From Candidatus Omnitrophota bacterium (GTDB taxonomy: Bacteria; Omnitrophota; Gorgyraeia; Gygaellales; Profunditerraquicolaceae), in NCBI GenBank assembly GCA_030650425.1, contig JAUSED010000009.1, forward strand, positions 1-32,903: 32,903 nt of DNA, given 5' to 3'. Under the pieces are notes generated by a model, which searched no databases, was not told where the DNA came from, and saw nothing but the letters and a program-made list of their open reading frames with translations. Made by a program: the position numbers and the translations under genes. Below, piece after piece: positions 15,126 through 23,760 of the stretch. Each line of letters begins with the position of its first letter. The stretch's first letter is position 1.

Positions 15126-16229
15126 ATGGCACAGGTCAGTTTAAAAAATGTTTGTAAGATATTTGCCGGGAATGTGAAGGCTGTGGATAACGTGAATATG
15201 GGGATAGAGAATAAGGAATTTATGGTTCTAGTCGGCCCCTCAGGATGCGGAAAATCTACGACCTTAAGAATGATTGCGGGATTAGAAGAAATAAGTTCAG
15301 GAGATATCTATATAGGCAACAAGAAGGTGAATGATGTTCCGGCGAAAGACCGGGATATCGCCATGGTCTTTCAGAATTACGCGCTTTATCCGCATATGAC
15401 TGTTTTCGAGAATATGTCTTTTGGTTTAAGGTTAAGAAAGATACCTAAAGCAGAGATCGCTCAACGGGTGAATGAAGCCGCGGATATTCTAGGGATCAAG
15501 AAATTGCTTCATCGCCGGCCCAAAGAGCTTTCCGGTGGAGAGCGCCAGCGCGTAGCCGTAGGCAGGGCCATAGTTAGAAAACCGATGGTATTTTTATTTG
15601 ACGAACCGCTGAGCAACCTTGATGCTAAGATGCGCGTTCAGATGCGCACAGAAATACATAAACTGCATATCAGGCTTCAGACGACTATAATTTACGTGAC
15701 CCATGACCAGATCGAAGCCATGACTATGGGTGACCGGATCGCCGTAATGAAAGACGGAATATTGCACCAGATAGCCGATCCGATTAGCGTATATGACCAT
15801 CCTAAGAATAAATTTGTCGCCGGTTTTATCGGTTCACCGCCGATGAACTTCATGAAGGGCAGAATAGTTAAGCAGGACGGCCGCCTGTATTTTGATGAAG
15901 GAAAAATCAAGGTGAAACTGGTGGATGATATGCGCAAGGCGCTGAATGCCTATGTGGAACGAGATATTATTTTCGGTATCCGTTCGGAAGATATCTATGA
16001 TAAGCTTTTTGTTTCAGAGGCGCCGCCGGAAAATATCGTCAGGGTAAATTGCGAAGTATATGAGCCGATGGGTTCGGAGGTCTATCTTTATTTAAATACC
16101 GGCAAGCATACTTTCATCGCCCGCGTAGGCGCGCATGACCGGCCTAAAATTAACCAAGAGATGGATCTTGTTTTTGATATGAGCAAGGTTCATTTTTTTG
16201 ATCAAGATAGCGAAGAAACGATAGTCTAA
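15126..16229 (+). CDS. ABC transporter ATPase, MalK/UgpC/MsmX type
   Basis: A 367-residue carbohydrate-importer ATPase. Walker A GPSGCGKST, Q-loop VFQNYALYPHMT, signature LSGGERQRVAVGRA, Walker B MVFLFDEPLSNLDAK and switch histidine VTHDQ are all present within residues 1-235; the C-terminal 130 residues form the OB-fold/TOBE regulatory domain typical of MalK and UgpC (FGIRSEDIY, VEPMGSEVYLYL-like). No permease or binding protein is encoded nearby, so it may serve one or several sugar importers elsewhere, as MsmX does. AGGAGG before ATG 15126. Confidence 0.93.
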   Translation: MAQVSLKNVCKIFAGNVKAVDNVNMGIENKEFMVLVGPSGCGKSTTLRMIAGLEEISSGDIYIGNKKVNDVPAKDRDIAMVFQNYALYPHMTVFENMSFGLRLRKIPKAEIAQRVNEAADILGIKKLLHRRPKELSGGERQRVAVGRAIVRKPMVFLFDEPLSNLDAKMRVQMRTEIHKLHIRLQTTIIYVTHDQIEAMTMGDRIAVMKDGILHQIADPISVYDHPKNKFVAGFIGSPPMNFMKGRIVKQDGRLYFDEGKIKVKLVDDMRKALNAYVERDIIFGIRSEDIYDKLFVSEAPPENIVRVNCEVYEPMGSEVYLYLNTGKHTFIARVGAHDRPKINQEMDLVFDMSKVHFFDQDSEETIV

Positions 16230-16240
16230 CGAAAAAATAT

Positions 16241-17539
16241 ATGCCCAATACTTTAGGGAAATCATTTCCTTTAAAGATAACCGGCTACGCCATTCTCTTC
16301 CTATTATTTTATTTCATTCTGCCTGTTTATCTAGCCGGCCTTTTCCACGCCAACCGTTTAATCCTCCTAATTTTATTCTACTTCGTTAATTCTGTTATCA
16401 TAGCCATCCTTTTCAACAAGAACTCTTCCAAGAATTATGCTTTAGATTCTTCGATCCAGGATATCCAGGAGAAGATGAATCTTCTAACTGTCGAATATCT
16501 AAAAATTCAGGAGAATAATATAGCCCTAAATGAAAAGCGAAGGCGTTACGCCAGCCTGGAGAACCTTCTTGAGGATATAAATCAGAGTTTGGACTTAGAT
16601 ACTGTCGCGGATTCGTTTAGCGAAAGGGTTTTTTCGCTTCTCGGAAATAATAAAGGGGTTTGCGCCTTATATCTGGTGGATAGCCAGACCCAGAGGCTAA
16701 CCATTTTTAAAACCAGGAGGGAAGATCCTGAGTTGGTGATAAAATCCAAAGAAGGGGACATTTTTGATTTTTGGGTCTTAAGGCACGCCAGTCCTTTATT
16801 AATCGAAGACATCAAGAATGACTTCCGCTTTGACCTGGATAAGTTAAAATCAATTGACGCGCGGCCAATCTCTTCACTGATCAGCGCGCCGCTGGTCAGC
16901 GGAAATAAGTTTTTAGGCTTGGTCAGGTTAGATAACCAGATCTCATGGTACTTTTCTCAGGATGACTTAAGATTTTTGACGGCTATCTCGGATTTGGGAG
17001 CGCTTGCTTTAGAGAATAGTGAACTTTTCCAACGGGCTCAGAGCCTTGCCATACATGATGCCCTTACCTTACTCTATACTAAAGGTTACTTTAGCGAACG
17101 CCTGAAAGAAGAGTTTATTCGTTGCGCCCGTCAATCTCTGCCACTCTCCATGCTCATGCTGGATATCGATTTATTCAAGAATTATAACGATAAATTCGGG
17201 CATACCGCCGGAGATATTGTTTTGCGTGAGATAAGCCGAATTATCCGGGATAGCTTAAATAATTTTAGCGCCATCATCAGCCGTTTTGGAGGAGAAGAAT
17301 TTTGCTGCGTCATAGCCGGTATGGAGAAGAATATCGCCGGGTGTATCGCCGAGGGCCTGCGCGAAAAGATAGCCAAAGAAAAGATCATCCTGCGCCGGTT
17401 GGAAAGCCATGTAACTGTATCTATAGGGGTTGCCAGTTTTCCTTTGGATTCCGCTGATGAAGATGAGTTAACTCAACTGGCGGATAAAGCATTGTATAAG
17501 GCAAAACAGATGGGAAGGAACCGAGTATGCTCTATCTAG
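16241..17539 (+). CDS. Membrane GAF-GGDEF diguanylate cyclase
   Basis: A 432-residue predicted diguanylate cyclase. Two transmembrane helices (about 13-34 and 39-58) are followed by a coiled-coil linker (70-110), a GAF sensor domain (about 115-262) and a GGDEF domain (270-432). The active-site loop is GGEEF (350-354), metal and nucleotide residues are in MLMLDIDLFKNYNDKFGHTAGD, and the end ADKALYKAKQMGRN is conserved. There is no RxxD inhibitory site before GGEEF (that position reads within NNFSAIIS), so product feedback is not expected. No Shine-Dalgarno sequence precedes ATG 16241. It overlaps the second GGDEF gene by 13 bases. Confidence 0.9.
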   Translation: MPNTLGKSFPLKITGYAILFLLFYFILPVYLAGLFHANRLILLILFYFVNSVIIAILFNKNSSKNYALDSSIQDIQEKMNLLTVEYLKIQENNIALNEKRRRYASLENLLEDINQSLDLDTVADSFSERVFSLLGNNKGVCALYLVDSQTQRLTIFKTRREDPELVIKSKEGDIFDFWVLRHASPLLIEDIKNDFRFDLDKLKSIDARPISSLISAPLVSGNKFLGLVRLDNQISWYFSQDDLRFLTAISDLGALALENSELFQRAQSLAIHDALTLLYTKGYFSERLKEEFIRCARQSLPLSMLMLDIDLFKNYNDKFGHTAGDIVLREISRIIRDSLNNFSAIISRFGGEEFCCVIAGMEKNIAGCIAEGLREKIAKEKIILRRLESHVTVSIGVASFPLDSADEDELTQLADKALYKAKQMGRNRVCSI

Positions 17540-18516
17540 GGATTTTAATACTATCGGGACTATTTGCCTCTTTGGCCGTAAAAAAGGCATTAAAGGAAGG
17601 CTTACTTAAAAAGGAACAGAGGATTAAAAAGCTGGAATTTGAGTATGCCGAATTAAACGCAGAGAAGTCAAAGTTTATCGGCATTAACCGGGGCTTAGAG
17701 GGAAGCCTTAATGAAACCATTGTCCTTTATAACCTGACTAAAGATATTTGTAAGTCTTTAGACGAAGAAAAAATATTTATTATTTTTAAAGAGCGCATAA
17801 ATGATTATCTTAAAGTGCGGGATTGCCGGTTACTCGCTAAAGACGCGGATTTATCCCTTTATCAAGGGCAAGTCATTTTTCCTTTAGTTATTCAACAGGA
17901 GACCTTGGGTTATTTAGCGGCCAGCGATATTCTTGAACAAGACCAAGAAAAGTTTAGGATTCTCGCGCAGCAGTTTTTAATCGGCGCCAAACGCGCGCAT
18001 CTTTATAAAAGAATGCAGGAATTATCCATTACGGACAGCCTGACCGGGCTCTTTAGCCGCAGGCATTTTCTGGACAGGTTTAAAGAGGAGTTACGGCGTT
18101 CGAAAAAATTTAAATATATGTTTTCTTTTCTGATGGTGGACATCGATAAATTCAAGACTTTTAATGACAAATACGGCCATTTGACGGGAGACGCCATATT
18201 AAGAGAAGTAGCCAAGACCGTTAAAGAAACGATCCGTCAGATTGATTTTGTGGGCAGATACGGAGGAGAAGAACTTTCCGTAATACTGGTTGAAACGAAT
18301 AAAGAGCAGGCGTGTTTTGCCGCTGAGCGTATTCGCCGGGCTATCGAATCAAAAGATATCAAGGTCTATGATGAAGAATTAAAGGTTACCGTAAGCATAG
18401 GCATTGCCACATTTTCTGATGATGGCGCTACCTTAGATGAGCTTATCGAAGGAGCGGATAAGGCCCTCTATATGGCTAAAGAGGCGGGGAGAAATAGGGT
18501 AAAATATTTATCGTAA
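17527..18516 (+). CDS. GGDEF diguanylate cyclase with RxxD I-site
   Basis: A 329-residue predicted diguanylate cyclase. One N-terminal transmembrane segment (about 1-17) is followed by a coiled coil (25-65), a small GAF-like domain (about 70-155) and GGDEF (160-329). The active loop is GGEEL (246-250), a conservative variant of GGEEF. An inhibitory-site RQID (237-240) stands exactly five residues before it, so allosteric inhibition by c-di-GMP is expected, unlike the preceding gene. LMVDIDKFKTFNDKYGHLTGD supplies the metal and GTP contacts. The two genes look like a tandem duplication that has diverged in the sensor and inhibitory parts. Confidence 0.9.
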   Translation: MLYLGILILSGLFASLAVKKALKEGLLKKEQRIKKLEFEYAELNAEKSKFIGINRGLEGSLNETIVLYNLTKDICKSLDEEKIFIIFKERINDYLKVRDCRLLAKDADLSLYQGQVIFPLVIQQETLGYLAASDILEQDQEKFRILAQQFLIGAKRAHLYKRMQELSITDSLTGLFSRRHFLDRFKEELRRSKKFKYMFSFLMVDIDKFKTFNDKYGHLTGDAILREVAKTVKETIRQIDFVGRYGGEELSVILVETNKEQACFAAERIRRAIESKDIKVYDEELKVTVSIGIATFSDDGATLDELIEGADKALYMAKEAGRNRVKYLS

Positions 18517-18521
18517 ATGGC

Positions 18522-18550
18522 TTGTAAATTTAAGGTTTTTGATATAAAAT
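18522..18550 (+). promoter_or_regulatory. Candidate promoter before ROK kinase
   Basis: TTGTAA (18522-18527) and TAAAAT (18545-18550) are 17 bases apart. Transcription would begin only a few bases before ATG 18561, and no Shine-Dalgarno sequence is present, so the message may be nearly leaderless. Confidence 0.45.
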
Positions 18551-18560
18551 ATCTGCTCAT

Positions 18561-19481
18561 ATGAATAAGAAATTTATCATCGGAATTGATTTAGGAGGCA
18601 CTAACCTAAAAGTTGCCCTCCTGGATTTAGATTACAAGATAAAAGATAAAGAAGTTTTAAGCACGCGCTCCTTTATGGAGAAAGGCCAGCTTATCTTAGG
18701 TATTCTTCATTCCATCAACAGATTCATAAAATATAATCATTTAAGCAAGGCAGAAATTCTCGGGGTGGGTTTAGGGTTACCCGGGCCTATTGACGCTAAA
18801 AGCGGGATCGTCCATTTCTTTCCTAATATCCCGGGCTGGAAAGAAGTGCGCTTGAGGGATATTTTAAGGAAGAAACTCGGCCTGCCCGTTTTTTTGGATA
18901 ATGACGCCAAGCTGATGACCCTTGCGGAGCATAAGTTAGGAGCTGCAAAAGGTTTTCAAAACGTTCTCTGTATGACCTTGGGAACAGGTATCGGAGGAGG
19001 ACTGATTATTAATGGCAGGATTTACCGCGGTTTTAATAACGCGGCCGGAGAAATAGGGCATTTGGGGATTAACGAGAACGGATTGGATTGTAATTGCGGT
19101 GCTTCAGGCTGCCTTGAGGCCTATGTAGGTAATCAGAGGGTAATGGCCGAAACCAGAAAAGCCTTTAAGCGCAAGATTACTCCGGAAGAATTAAGTTTAC
19201 TCGCCGCTAAACATAACAGAATGGCGATCGATATCTGGCGTAAGACAGGGAGTCATTTGGGATTTGCCTTGGCTGGAGTAGTTAATTTGTTGAATCTGGA
19301 TGCCATAGTTATAGGTGGAGGGATGGCTAAAGCAGGAGAGGTTTTATTTACTAATATCAATAGCGCGCTCAAGAGACAGGCAATGAGCGTACAGGCTAAG
19401 CGGGTAAAGATACTCAAAGCAAAATTAGCTAATCATGCCGGATTAATCGGCGCTGCGATCATGGTTAAAGAAGGTTTATAG
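18561..19481 (+). CDS. ROK family sugar kinase (glucokinase-like)
   Basis: A 306-residue ROK kinase. The ATP-binding start FIIGIDLGGTNLKVALLD, the acceptor motif GVGLGLPGPIDAKSG, catalytic aspartate in FLDNDAKLMTLAEH, TLGTGIGGGLIINGRIYRG, the zinc-binding GHLGINENGLDCNCGASGCLE (CxCGxxGCxE) and IVIGGGMAKAG are all present. Glucokinase is the commonest activity; N-acetylhexosamine or fructose kinases share these motifs. It lies upstream of a transaldolase-like gene and nucleotide-sugar genes, so a role in feeding hexose phosphate to these pathways is plausible. Confidence 0.9.
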   Translation: MNKKFIIGIDLGGTNLKVALLDLDYKIKDKEVLSTRSFMEKGQLILGILHSINRFIKYNHLSKAEILGVGLGLPGPIDAKSGIVHFFPNIPGWKEVRLRDILRKKLGLPVFLDNDAKLMTLAEHKLGAAKGFQNVLCMTLGTGIGGGLIINGRIYRGFNNAAGEIGHLGINENGLDCNCGASGCLEAYVGNQRVMAETRKAFKRKITPEELSLLAAKHNRMAIDIWRKTGSHLGFALAGVVNLLNLDAIVIGGGMAKAGEVLFTNINSALKRQAMSVQAKRVKILKAKLANHAGLIGAAIMVKEGL

Positions 19482-19482
19482 G

Positions 19483-19578
19483 CACCCGAAGCTGATCGGC
19501 GTTGCTTTGGTGTTGTCCTGGTGGACAAGACACCCGACGCTGATCGGAATTGCGTCGGTGTTGTCCTGGTGGACAAGG
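19483..19578 (+). repeat. Tandem 48-bp units, each with two hairpins, covarying
   Basis: Two adjacent 48-base units (19483-19530 and 19531-19578) differ at six positions. Each has a nine-pair stem with a bulged C (CACCCGAAGC with GCTTTGGTG; CACCCGACGC with GCGTCGGTG) and a six-pair stem TTGTCC/GGACAA with a TGGT loop. One stem difference is a compensatory A-T to C-G change and another is G-U to G-C; the rest are in the loop or at the unit end. The Shine-Dalgarno AAGGAGG of the transaldolase gene begins at 19575, inside the end of unit 2. Confidence 0.75.
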
Positions 19579-19590
19579 AGGTTTTAGCAG

Positions 19591-20235
19591 ATGAAGATTT
19601 TTATTGATACCGCGAATATTAAAGAGATAAAAGAGGCGGTAAACCTTGGGTTGATTGACGGAGTGACTACCAATCCTTCATTAATAGCCAAAGAGAATAG
19701 AGTAGCCTCCGAATTATTGAAAGAGATCTGCGCGCTAGTTTCCGGCCCGATCAGCGCGGAGGTCATTAGTCTCGAAACGGAAGGAATGCTTAAGGAGGCG
19801 CGCGTTCTTGCTCAACTTGCCAAAAATATTGTGGTTAAAATTCCGTTGACTAAGGAAGGATTGAAGGCGGTTAGGGTGCTCTCTAAAGAAGGGGTCAAGA
19901 CTAATGTCACGCTCTGTTTTTCCGCGAATCAGGCAATGCTGGCGGCTAAGGCAGGAGCGGATTATCTCTCTCCTTTTATCGGCAGGTTGGATGATATCAG
20001 CCAAGCAGGAATGGATTTAATCCGTAATATTAAGACGATCTATAATAATTATAGTTTCAAAACCCAGATCATCGTCGCGTCAGTGCGTAATCCTGTTCAT
20101 GTATTGGACGCGGCCCTGATTGGCGCGGATATAGCTACGATTCCCTTTGGTGTAATCGAGCAACTGATCAAGCATCCTCTTACAGATATAGGAATACAAA
20201 GATTCCTTGAGGATTATAAGAAGATTCCTAAATAG
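19591..20235 (+). CDS. Small transaldolase / fructose-6-phosphate aldolase family
   Basis: A 214-residue class I aldolase of the short TalC/FSA family. Key segments are [41 protein letters not shown], the Schiff-base lysine K83 in [41 protein letters not shown] and [18 protein letters not shown]. Members act as transaldolase in the pentose phosphate pathway or as fructose-6-phosphate aldolase; the family cannot be split safely by eye. AAGGAGG nine bases before ATG 19591. It is preceded by a pair of structured repeats and followed with no gap by lptD. Confidence 0.93.
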   Translation: MKIFIDTANIKEIKEAVNLGLIDGVTTNPSLIAKENRVASELLKEICALVSGPISAEVISLETEGMLKEARVLAQLAKNIVVKIPLTKEGLKAVRVLSKEGVKTNVTLCFSANQAMLAAKAGADYLSPFIGRLDDISQAGMDLIRNIKTIYNNYSFKTQIIVASVRNPVHVLDAALIGADIATIPFGVIEQLIKHPLTDIGIQRFLEDYKKIPK

Positions 20236-22446
20236 ATGCTGAAAAAAATATTATTTTTTCTCTTAGCCGCAGGAATTTTTTGTTTTCCTTCCAGTATTTT
20301 TGCTGAAAATATCCTGAAAACCGGAGGAAAATCCCAGCCGATGACGATTAACGGTGATACCGTGGAATATTCCGCTGACGCGCAGGATGTAACCGCTTCC
20401 GGCAACGTAGAGATCATTTCAGGAGATTCAAAGCTCACCTGCCAAAAAATTACCGTCAATATGCAAACTAAAGTAGGAGAGGCTACCGGACGGGTGAGGC
20501 TGGAAGATGGCAAGGGTATTATTGAAGGCGAAAAAATAATTTATAATTTCCAAAATAAGACCGGGACGATAATCGACGCTCAATTCAGGGCCAATCCATT
20601 TTTTGGCAGGGCAAGGACAGTTGACAGAGAAAGCGAAAATGAATTTGTGGCTCATTATGGTTATTTTACTACCTGCAGCTTTGACCGGCCGCACTACCGT
20701 ATCGGTTCAAAGCAGATTAACGTTATGCCCAAGCAATTGATTCAAACCAAAGATGACTGTTTGTATATAGGGCCTTTTCCTGTGGCGCAAATTAGCCGTT
20801 TTAACAAAATGTTTGATAAGCCGGTTATGCATGTCAGCGTCCTTCCGGGCAAGCGTAAAGACTGGGGGCCGTTTCTGCTTAGTGAATGGACCTATAACAT
20901 TAATAATTATTTGGATGGCCGGTTCTATATGGATTACCGCGATAACTTGGGTTTAGCTGAAGGGTTAGGGTTAAATTACCTTAACACGCCTGTAGGCAGC
21001 GGAGATTTTAAATACTATTATACCAATGAAAGCTCCCGTAATTATTCCGATACCTCTACGATAGACTTTAAGACTACTTATCAGAGGTATCTTTTACGTT
21101 TGCGCCAGAAGTGGGATATTGACAACCAGACAAACTTAGTCACTCAATTTTATAAAATCGGCGACGACAAAAGAAAATTCGTCGATCAAACCAGCAGTTT
21201 TCTTCAGGAATATTTTTACCGGGAATTTGAAAAGGATGCGCAGCCGCCAAGCTACGCCTTATTCCACCATAGTTTTCCTTATTCGAGTATTGATATCTTG
21301 TTGGATAAGCGGGTTAACCATTGGTTCAGCTCGGTGGATAAATTACCTGAGGTAAAATATACTCTTTCCAGCCTGCAAGTCGGCTCGACCCCGTTTTATT
21401 TTGAGAATAAAACCACTTTTGACACTTTTAATAAAAAACTCACCTTTCCTCCGGATGATGATATTACAGTTTCAAGGCTGGATGCAGTGAATAAACTTTC
21501 TCTACCAATGAAGGTGGCGTTTTTGTGGGTAAATCCTTTCGTTCAGGACGAGCAGACTGTTTATGACAAGGGAGTTAATGATGCAACGCTCCTCATAAGA
21601 ACAGTATTTTCTAGCGGCGTTGATGTAAGTACAAAGTTTTACCATGTTTTTGACGTAAAAAACGATTTTCTGGGTATGGAATTAAACGGTTTAAGGCATG
21701 TGATTACTCCTACTGTCGGGTATGCTTATAATCATAGCCCGACTATTCCTGCCAGCAACTTATATCAGATAGATGGCGTAGACGCTTTAACCTCCAGCAA
21801 CAGGGCTACCTTAGAGCTATCCAATAAATTACAGACTAAACGTCAAGGAATAAGCATAGATTTAGTGGATTTTTTAGTTACGACAAGCTACGCTTTTCAG
21901 CCGCAGTTTGTAAGCGGGAATAAAACAGGGGGAAGCTTTCAGGATGTGCTCTTTAAGCTTAAACTGCTGCCTTACGCCTGGATGAGAATGGAGGGGGATG
22001 TCACCTATCAACATTCCGGAGTTACCTCCGCTGAAAATTTCAATAAATTTAGCCTCGCGAACTATGATCTTGATTTTGATTTCGGTGCGGGATATTCATT
22101 CGGGATTGGCCAACGTTATCAAAGAAAAGGCCAAAACCAGGTGACCGGAAGTTTCAAATGGCAGATTAACCCTAAGTGGAAAGTTTCCGTATATCAAAGA
22201 TATAATTTAAAACCATTTATATCGACAGGCGTGGAAGTCCCCCAGTCTTCGCTTGAGCAGGAGTACGTAATTACAAGAAACCTGCATTGTTGGGATGTAG
22301 AGTTATCATTTAATACTAAAAGATATGATGGTTCAAGCATATTTCTGATTTTTAGGTTAAAGGCATTTCCGGAAAACGAGTTCGGTTATAATCAAAGCTA
22401 TGCTAAGCCCAAATCCGGTTCGGTGAAGCCCGGCATTATAAATTAA
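20236..22446 (+). CDS. lptD: LPS-assembly outer-membrane protein LptD
   Basis: A 736-residue LptD/OstA. Residues 1-23 are a signal peptide (FFLLAAGIFCFPSSIFA). Residues 35-140 are the OstA beta-jellyroll (INGDTVEYSADAQDVTASGN ... GIIEGEKIIYNF), which accepts LPS from LptA; the remainder is the beta-barrel rich in alternating aromatic strands (LLSEWTYNINNYLDGRFYMD, GAGYSFGIGQRYQ). LptD inserts lipopolysaccharide into the outer leaflet, so the organism should be a LPS-bearing diderm. ATG follows the transaldolase stop immediately. It is upstream of nucleotide-sugar genes that could supply the same LPS. Confidence 0.92.
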   Translation: MLKKILFFLLAAGIFCFPSSIFAENILKTGGKSQPMTINGDTVEYSADAQDVTASGNVEIISGDSKLTCQKITVNMQTKVGEATGRVRLEDGKGIIEGEKIIYNFQNKTGTIIDAQFRANPFFGRARTVDRESENEFVAHYGYFTTCSFDRPHYRIGSKQINVMPKQLIQTKDDCLYIGPFPVAQISRFNKMFDKPVMHVSVLPGKRKDWGPFLLSEWTYNINNYLDGRFYMDYRDNLGLAEGLGLNYLNTPVGSGDFKYYYTNESSRNYSDTSTIDFKTTYQRYLLRLRQKWDIDNQTNLVTQFYKIGDDKRKFVDQTSSFLQEYFYREFEKDAQPPSYALFHHSFPYSSIDILLDKRVNHWFSSVDKLPEVKYTLSSLQVGSTPFYFENKTTFDTFNKKLTFPPDDDITVSRLDAVNKLSLPMKVAFLWVNPFVQDEQTVYDKGVNDATLLIRTVFSSGVDVSTKFYHVFDVKNDFLGMELNGLRHVITPTVGYAYNHSPTIPASNLYQIDGVDALTSSNRATLELSNKLQTKRQGISIDLVDFLVTTSYAFQPQFVSGNKTGGSFQDVLFKLKLLPYAWMRMEGDVTYQHSGVTSAENFNKFSLANYDLDFDFGAGYSFGIGQRYQRKGQNQVTGSFKWQINPKWKVSVYQRYNLKPFISTGVEVPQSSLEQEYVITRNLHCWDVELSFNTKRYDGSSIFLIFRLKAFPENEFGYNQSYAKPKSGSVKPGIIN

Positions 22447-22458
22447 TACGGTGAGTTT

Positions 22459-23760
22459 ATGAAAATTGCGATTATCGGTTCTGGTTACGTAGGTTTGGTT
22501 ACCGGCGCCTGCTTCGCCGAGCTGGGCAATCAGGTCATCTGCGCGGATAATGACCAAGGAAAGATCGAGACCCTTAAGAAAGGTTCGCTGCCGTTATATG
22601 AACCGGGCTTAGCAGAATTAATCGCGCGTAATCTCAAGAATAAAAGATTGCAATTCAGCTCAAACATAAAGGATGCGGTCAGGCCTTCCGAAATAATCTT
22701 TATTACGGTAGGCACCCCTGCGCTGGATAACGGAGAGGCCGACCTTACCGGCATAGAAAATGTTGCGCGCGCTATAGCCGTGAATATGGATGGCTATCGG
22801 CTGATCATTGAAAAATCTACTGTGCCGGTAGAAACCGGAGATTGGGTAAGGCAGATTATCGCTACTTATATAAAAGATAAGACGAAATTTGACGTAGCCT
22901 CAAACCCCGAGTTCTTAAGAGAGGGTTCTGCTATAAGTGATTTCATGAATCCCGACAGGATTGTTATCGGGGTGGAGTCAAAGAGGGCCAGGGACCTGCT
23001 CACAGAATTATATAAGCCCTTTAAGGTTCCCTTAGTGGTTACTAATATTAAATCAGCAGAGTTAATCAAGCACGCCTCCAACGCGTTTTTAGCCGCTAAA
23101 ATTTCATTTATTAACGCTGTTTCCCGGATCTGCGATACGGTAGGCGCGGATGTGGAAGAAGTTGCTAAGGGGATGGGGTTAGATAAAAGGATAGGCCTGA
23201 GTTTTTTGAAAGCCGGCATCGGCTACGGAGGATCCTGTTTTCCAAAGGATCTGGATGCCTTTGTGAATATTTCCGAGAAGTTAGGCTATAATTTCAATCT
23301 GCTTAAATCGGTAAGAAGGGTAAACGAGGAGCAGTTGAGTTTTATGCTTAAAAAAATCAAAGATTCATTACGGATCATTAAAGACAAAACTATCGGCGTC
23401 CTGGGCTTGGCTTTTAAGTCCAATACGGATGATATCCGCAATTCTCAGGCCATAGGATTGATTAGGATGTTGGAGTCAGAGGGGGCAAGGATTAAGGCCT
23501 ATGATCCCCAGGCAATGAATAAGGCTAGGGATGTATTAAGCAGGATTACTTTCTGCGCTGATGCGTATTCTGCAGCCCGTTCTTCGGATTGCTTATTAAT
23601 TGCTACAGAATGGGATGAATTTAAAGAACTGGATTTTACTAGGGTCAAGAAGCTGCTTAAGCGGCCGCTGATTATTGACGGCCGGAACCTTTACGAACCG
23701 GAGCGGATGGGTAAATTAGGGTTTACTTATATCAGCGTGGGAAGAAAGAGCGTATCTTAA
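22459..23760 (+). CDS. ugd: UDP-glucose 6-dehydrogenase
   Basis: A 433-residue UDP-glucose dehydrogenase that makes UDP-glucuronate by two NAD-dependent oxidations. The N-terminal Rossmann motif is GSGYVGLVTGACFAELGN; family motifs include FITVGTPALDNGEADL, EKSTVPVETGD, SNPEFLREGSAISDFMNPDR, and the catalytic cysteine is in GIGYGGSCFPKDLDAF. The C-terminal domain has GLAFKSNTDDIRNS. Length and order are standard. GGTGAG precedes ATG 22459. It supplies the substrate for the UDP-xylose synthase three genes downstream. Confidence 0.95.
   Translation: MKIAIIGSGYVGLVTGACFAELGNQVICADNDQGKIETLKKGSLPLYEPGLAELIARNLKNKRLQFSSNIKDAVRPSEIIFITVGTPALDNGEADLTGIENVARAIAVNMDGYRLIIEKSTVPVETGDWVRQIIATYIKDKTKFDVASNPEFLREGSAISDFMNPDRIVIGVESKRARDLLTELYKPFKVPLVVTNIKSAELIKHASNAFLAAKISFINAVSRICDTVGADVEEVAKGMGLDKRIGLSFLKAGIGYGGSCFPKDLDAFVNISEKLGYNFNLLKSVRRVNEEQLSFMLKKIKDSLRIIKDKTIGVLGLAFKSNTDDIRNSQAIGLIRMLESEGARIKAYDPQAMNKARDVLSRITFCADAYSAARSSDCLLIATEWDEFKELDFTRVKKLLKRPLIIDGRNLYEPERMGKLGFTYISVGRKSVS

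Noticed and set aside
19453-19587. Possible small protein read through the tandem 48-bp repeats
   Set aside because: No ATG, GTG or TTG with a ribosome binding site opens the frame, and the substitutions between units fit stem pairing better than codon constraint.
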